Source: Cohnella ginsengisoli (GTDB lineage: Bacteria > Bacillota > Bacilli > Paenibacillales > Paenibacillaceae). Taken from it: a stretch of DNA of 64,000 bases. The stretch covers positions 967,868 to 1,031,867 of the forward strand of contig NZ_JAPDHZ010000002.1 of NCBI RefSeq assembly GCF_029525555.1, written 5' to 3'. Shown here in pieces: positions 60,567-64,000 of this stretch. Below the pieces are notes generated by a model, which was given only the letters and a program-made list of their open reading frames with translations, was not told where the DNA came from and searched no databases. Every line of letters begins with the position of its first letter. Positions within the stretch are counted from its first letter, which is position 1. Position numbers and translations under genes: made by a program.

Positions 60567-61712
60567 GTGAACAAGCCGTCCTTTATTTTGTCGAGAGAAG
60601 ATTGGTCGCTTCACCGCAAGGGCTACCAGGACCAGTCGCGTCACCAGAAAAAAGTCCGCGAGGCGCTGAAGCAGAACCTGCCCGACCTGCTGTCCGAAGA
60701 AAACATCGTCATGTCGAACGGCAAGCAGATCATCAAGATCCCGATTCGCAGCATGGACGAATACCATATCGTTTACAATCATAATAAGAAGAAACACGTG
60801 GGGCAGGGGGACGGCGACAGCCAGGTAGGCGACGTGCTCGGGACCGATCCCGCGGCGAAAGGCGGCAAAGGCGAAGGCGCGGGCAGCGAGCCGGGAGAGG
60901 ACGTCGTCGAAGCCGAAATCTCGATCGCGGAGCTCGAGAACTTGCTGTTCGAAGAGCTGGAGCTGCCGTACCTGAAGCGCAAAGACAAAGAGATCATCGA
61001 ATCGACCGAGATCCGGTTCACGGACGTGCGGCGCAAGGGCATCATGTCCAACATCGACAAGAAGCGGACGATCCTCGAGAACCTGAGGCGCAATTCCCGC
61101 GACGGACGGGCCGGGATCGCCGGCATCTCGCCGGACGACCTGCGCTTCAAGACGTGGGAAGAGATCGTGAAGCCGCAGAACAACGCCGTCATCATCGCGA
61201 TGATGGATACGTCCGGATCGATGGGCTCCTTCGAAAAGTATTGCGCGCGTTCCTTCTTCTTCTGGATGACCCGCTTCCTGCGGCGGCAGTACGAGAAGGT
61301 GGAAATTGTCTTCATCGCGCATCACACCGAAGCCAAGGAAGTGACCGAAGAGGAGTTCTTCACGCGCGGGGAGAGCGGCGGCACGATCTGCTCGTCCGCC
61401 TACATCAAGGCGCTCGAGATTCTCGACAGCCGATATCCGTCGTCGAGCTACAATATCTACCCTTTTCACTTCTCGGACGGCGACAACCTGACAAGCGACA
61501 ACGAGCGCTGCGTGCGGCTGATCAAGGAGCTGCTGAATCGCGCCAACATTTTCGGCTATGGGGAAGTCAACCAATACAATCGCTCGAGCACGCTGATGTC
61601 GGCTTACAAGCATCTGGACCATCAGCAATTCCTCTATTACGTCATCCGGGAAAAGTCCGAGGTATATAACGCGCTGAAGACGTTTTTCAAGAAACGGGAA
61701 GCTGTCATATAA
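60567..61712 (+). CDS. yhbH: Sporulation protein YhbH (DUF444, von Willebrand A-like)
   Basis: 381 residues from GTG 60567 ([22 protein letters not shown]), preferred over a GTG four codons earlier because the AAAAGGGG ribosome site directly adjoins that one. A Gly/Glu-rich insert (about 80-115) precedes the core. The VWA metal site reads [15 protein letters not shown] (DxSxS). Further blocks: [43 protein letters not shown]. In Bacillus yhbH is expressed during sporulation and works with the PrkA kinase (family knowledge); prkA is not in the window. Confidence 0.94.
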   Translation: MNKPSFILSREDWSLHRKGYQDQSRHQKKVREALKQNLPDLLSEENIVMSNGKQIIKIPIRSMDEYHIVYNHNKKKHVGQGDGDSQVGDVLGTDPAAKGGKGEGAGSEPGEDVVEAEISIAELENLLFEELELPYLKRKDKEIIESTEIRFTDVRRKGIMSNIDKKRTILENLRRNSRDGRAGIAGISPDDLRFKTWEEIVKPQNNAVIIAMMDTSGSMGSFEKYCARSFFFWMTRFLRRQYEKVEIVFIAHHTEAKEVTEEEFFTRGESGGTICSSAYIKALEILDSRYPSSSYNIYPFHFSDGDNLTSDNERCVRLIKELLNRANIFGYGEVNQYNRSSTLMSAYKHLDHQQFLYYVIREKSEVYNALKTFFKKREAVI

Positions 61713-61720
61713 AAGAGAAA

Positions 61721-61752
61721 AGCGATCGCCCCAGCCGGGGCGATCGCTTCTT
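61721..61752 (+). terminator. Terminator after yhbH
   Basis: A perfect 12-bp stem AGCGATCGCCCC / GGGGCGATCGCT (4-base loop) begins eight bases after the stop, followed by TCTTC. Confidence 0.75.
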
Positions 61753-61788
61753 CGACGTATGCAGAATAAAGAGAAGGAGATGAACCTC

Positions 61789-61969
61789 ATGATCTCATGG
61801 AGCCGCTTGGTACGGAGCTTAACGGTCGGGATGCTCGTCGCCGCGCTCGCGATCGGCCTGCTGCCCTTCCTGTTCGCCGATCTGATGGGCGACTTGAACG
61901 GCTTGACCGATCTGGATTCGAGCCCCTTTTACATGTTAATCAACAAGTTTATCCGTTGGGGGGAAGTAG
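61789..61969 (+). CDS. Small membrane protein of unknown function
   Basis: Starting at ATG 61789, nine bases after GAGAAGGAG, it reads MISWSRLVRSLTVGMLVAALAIGLLPFLFADLMGDLNG, with one membrane segment at about 10-30, then LDSSPFYMLINKFIRWG. As written the frame runs on through the whole antisense side of the next gene. With one fewer G in 61958-61963 it ends FIRWGK and a TAG at 61967, giving about 59 residues, which is far more plausible. No relatives recognised. Confidence 0.45.
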
Positions 61970-61980
61970 CAGGCTACTGC

Positions 61981-63699
61981 TTACTTCAGGCCTTTCTTCT
62001 GAAGGTCGGCCATATGGCGCTGGTACATGACCTTCTCGACCTTCTGCGCGCCGACTTGGTCCATCTGCTTGACGAAGGCGTCATAAGCGGCATTGAACTC
62101 ATCGTCCGACTTCGCCATCACGAGCTTCGGAATCGTCTTGTTCCACAAATCCTTCACCTTCGTATTAATTGTGCCCTCTTGGGACGAGCCGTCCGGCTCC
62201 AGGTTCTCCATGCCGAGCGAATAGCTGTCATAATCGTACTTGGACAACAGCACCGATGCGTCGTATTGCTCCGGCTGGCTTTCCTTCAGGTCGCGCGCGG
62301 CAGCGTCGTCCCATTGTTTGCCCGCTCTCCAGAGCAGCGTCGAATCGTCGAAGCCGTATTTCGAATTGAACGTGGCGTTGTCGTTCAGCTTCATGTTCAA
62401 AATATCAGTCTTAAGCTTCGGCAGTCCGTCCACCATATCGTACGTCTCGCCTTCCGTGCCGTACCGCATGTCGAGCTGTCCTTCATCCGACCAGGCGTAC
62501 TCGGCAAACTTGATGATCCGCTCGGGATTTTTGGCGTTCTTCGTAATGAAGAAGCCTTGCCAGCCCATCAGGCGGCTCGCCGGGTACCGCGGATCCTGGC
62601 CGTTCGCCTTCAAGCCGTCAAGCACCGTATAGGTCTTGTCTTTGCCCAGCGCGGTTTGGATCTTCGGATTGAACATCGTGTACATGTTGGTCATGAATTG
62701 GGAGGCGACCGCGTACTGTCCGCCGTACAGCTTCTCCTCGTACTGCTCCTGCTTGTAAATGAGCAATTGCGAGTCCAGCAGGCCGCCGCGGAACAGCTGA
62801 TTGAGATAGCGGAATGCGTCTATGAAGCCCTTGTTGCGCATCGGGTATTCCACGATTTGCTGATCGTCCTTGACCTGTTCCTCCAACAGATGAGGAGAGA
62901 AGGAATAAATCAGGTAATCCATCGAATTGCTGCCGTGGAAGCCGTTCTGGGCGACGTCGAAAAATTCGAGACCGACTGGACTAACGTCGGGGAACTTCTC
63001 CTTCGCCGCTTTAAGCGCGTTCATCAAATCGTCGGTCGTCTCGATCTTCGGACTGCCGATCGCCTTATAAATGTCGGAGCGGATGAACCACGGGCGGATC
63101 GGCACGATCGGCACGCCGCTGGTCAGGCGATCTTCGGTCTCGTACAGGTTCGGCAAATACCAGAGCTTGCCGTCAACGGAATGATACTTGACCATGTCCG
63201 GATCGAGCTGCGATTTGAATTCCGGCGCGTATTTGTCGACCAGCTCGTCAATCGAGTAGACCATGCCGTTCTGGATCAGCTTCGTGACGGCGGGGTTGTT
63301 CCAGTCGAGCATAATCGTATCGGGCAGGTCGCCCGCCGCGATCATCGTGTTCAGGTAATCGTCGTCGCTGCCGGTCGCCAGCTTACGGTCGATCGTAATG
63401 CCCGTCTTCTGCTTCACCAGATTCATGGCGAATTGATCTTTCCATAGATAGTTGGACGCCCAGTTGCCGTAGAAGTATTGCGTAAACGTAAACGGCGACG
63501 TATCTTTCTTCCATGCCGGCTGCGAAGCGTCGGACGAGCCGGATGCGGAAGCGCTTGCGCTTGCGGCAGCGCTCGGCGCGCTCGTGCTTGCCGATCCGCC
63601 GGCGCTCGGCGTTGCATTGTTGTTGTTCGAGCTGCAGCCTGCCAGCATCGCGGCGAACAGCACCGCCGCGGCGCCTGTTTGGATTCCTTTTCTTATCAT
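61981..63699 (-). CDS. Oligosaccharide ABC transporter binding lipoprotein (LplA-like)
   Basis: 572 residues, intact. Lipobox LFAAMLAGCSS with Cys at 22, then a Ser/Ala-rich linker to about 60. Body with QYFYGNWASNYLWKDQ, GDLPDTIMLDWNNPAVTKLIQNG, LWYLPNLYETEDRLTSG, FFITKNAKNPERIIKFAEYAWSDEGQ. It follows a YtcP-type permease after about 95 bases, so a third sugar transporter system begins here and continues beyond the window. Not the same as the 50765 protein; they share only family features. Confidence 0.9.
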   Translation of the reverse strand: MIRKGIQTGAAAVLFAAMLAGCSSNNNNATPSAGGSASTSAPSAAASASASASGSSDASQPAWKKDTSPFTFTQYFYGNWASNYLWKDQFAMNLVKQKTGITIDRKLATGSDDDYLNTMIAAGDLPDTIMLDWNNPAVTKLIQNGMVYSIDELVDKYAPEFKSQLDPDMVKYHSVDGKLWYLPNLYETEDRLTSGVPIVPIRPWFIRSDIYKAIGSPKIETTDDLMNALKAAKEKFPDVSPVGLEFFDVAQNGFHGSNSMDYLIYSFSPHLLEEQVKDDQQIVEYPMRNKGFIDAFRYLNQLFRGGLLDSQLLIYKQEQYEEKLYGGQYAVASQFMTNMYTMFNPKIQTALGKDKTYTVLDGLKANGQDPRYPASRLMGWQGFFITKNAKNPERIIKFAEYAWSDEGQLDMRYGTEGETYDMVDGLPKLKTDILNMKLNDNATFNSKYGFDDSTLLWRAGKQWDDAAARDLKESQPEQYDASVLLSKYDYDSYSLGMENLEPDGSSQEGTINTKVKDLWNKTIPKLVMAKSDDEFNAAYDAFVKQMDQVGAQKVEKVMYQRHMADLQKKGLK

Positions 63700-63793
63700 G
63701 ATGCGACCTCCCTTGAAATGATGAGCTAGATCGAGCTTGCTCTATGCTTTGAACGGCCGAAGCCGGTTAAGCCGAAAGTTTGGTAAAGCCAAT

Positions 63794-64000
63794 TCATCCC
63801 TTGACCGAGCCGATCATGACGCCCTGGACGAAGTATTTCTGCACGAACGGATACGTAAAGACGATTGGCAGCGTCGTGATGACCATGGTCGCCAGCTTCA
63901 GCGAGGCGGCCGTGACCGAACCTAAGCCAAGCTGGCTCGCGATGAGGCTGACGTTGCTATTGGAGCTGATGATCTGCATCAGGATCTGCTGCAGCGTCAG
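63794..64000 (-). CDS. Carbohydrate ABC permease (YtcP type), C-terminal part only
   Basis: The last 68 residues are in the window: LTLQQILMQIISSNSNVSLIA..., then VTAASLKLATMVITTLPIVFTYPFVQKYFVQGVMIGSVKG, the typical last membrane segment and end of YtcP/LplC permeases. The start lies beyond position 64000. Upstream of the binding-protein gene in transcription order. Confidence 0.88.
   Translation of the reverse strand: MTLQQILMQIISSNSNVSLIASQLGLGSVTAASLKLATMVITTLPIVFTYPFVQKYFVQGVMIGSVKG

Noticed and set aside
61759..63447. Long plus-strand frame of about 560 residues
   Set aside because: It lies antisense to a clear binding lipoprotein over most of its length and shows no family features; only the first about 60 residues may be real.

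Overview
The window looks like chromosome of an endospore-forming Gram-positive bacterium of the Paenibacillaceae (Cohnella/Paenibacillus-like). The reasons are a complete cotJABC spore-coat operon, the sporulation protein YhbH, a Suf operon in the order sufC-D-S-U-B, several YesM/YesN two-component systems beside CUT1-type (Lpl/YtcP) sugar ABC transporters, and a GC-rich coding style. No rRNA, tRNA or CRISPR array was seen.

Layout. 1-5.2 kb: a sugar ABC operon read leftwards (binding protein, two permeases, sensor kinase, start of its response regulator). 5.4-6.6 kb: cotJABC. 6.8-13.4 kb: membrane and housekeeping genes (AI-2E/YtvI-type permease, CorC-type transporter, YfkAB radical SAM protein, an HD-GYP protein, a YunD-like 5'-nucleotidase). 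13.4-16.3 kb: molybdenum cofactor genes (moaA diverging from a moaD-moaE fusion and a MoeB/ThiF-type adenylyltransferase). 16.4-19.4 kb: a second HD-GYP protein and two cell-wall hydrolases. 19.5-24.9 kb: the suf Fe-S operon. 25-34.4 kb: DUF1802, photolyase, malic enzyme, the methionine-salvage pair mtnK-mtnA, YunC, a GGDEF-EAL protein and a DUF423 protein. 34.46-34.96 kb: a tandem array of 51-bp units. 35-37.5 kb: topoisomerase III. 37.8-58.2 kb: a sugar-utilisation island. 58.4-61.7 kb: UbiB-type kinase, phasin-like protein, yhbH. 61.8-64 kb: part of another sugar ABC transporter.

The 37.8-58.2 kb island reads leftwards from a YesM/YesN pair at 52.7-56.1 kb, through an LplA/LplB/YtcP-type transporter, to a 1295-residue secreted glycosidase with three copies of a 735-bp module. 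It continues through an unrecognised 661-residue barrel-like protein, a GH4 alpha-galactosidase, an iron alcohol dehydrogenase and an IolA/MmsA-type semialdehyde dehydrogenase. A divergent SGNH esterase gene sits upstream. The island looks more AT-rich than its flanks. One end carries the broken remains of a secreted FIMAH-domain protein and the other an ISNCY-type transposase remnant, so it was probably acquired. A sequence matching the catabolite-repression (cre) consensus lies between the promoter and start codon of the sensor kinase.

The dominant anomaly is a set of about 20 single-base frameshifts in otherwise intact conserved genes. Almost all are one base too many inside a homopolymer. 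I read these as sequencing or assembly errors, not as mass pseudogenisation, and give spans for the restored genes. The strongest unexplained structure is the 51-bp array. Each unit carries two small dyads, and the last, diverged copy preserves one stem by paired changes.
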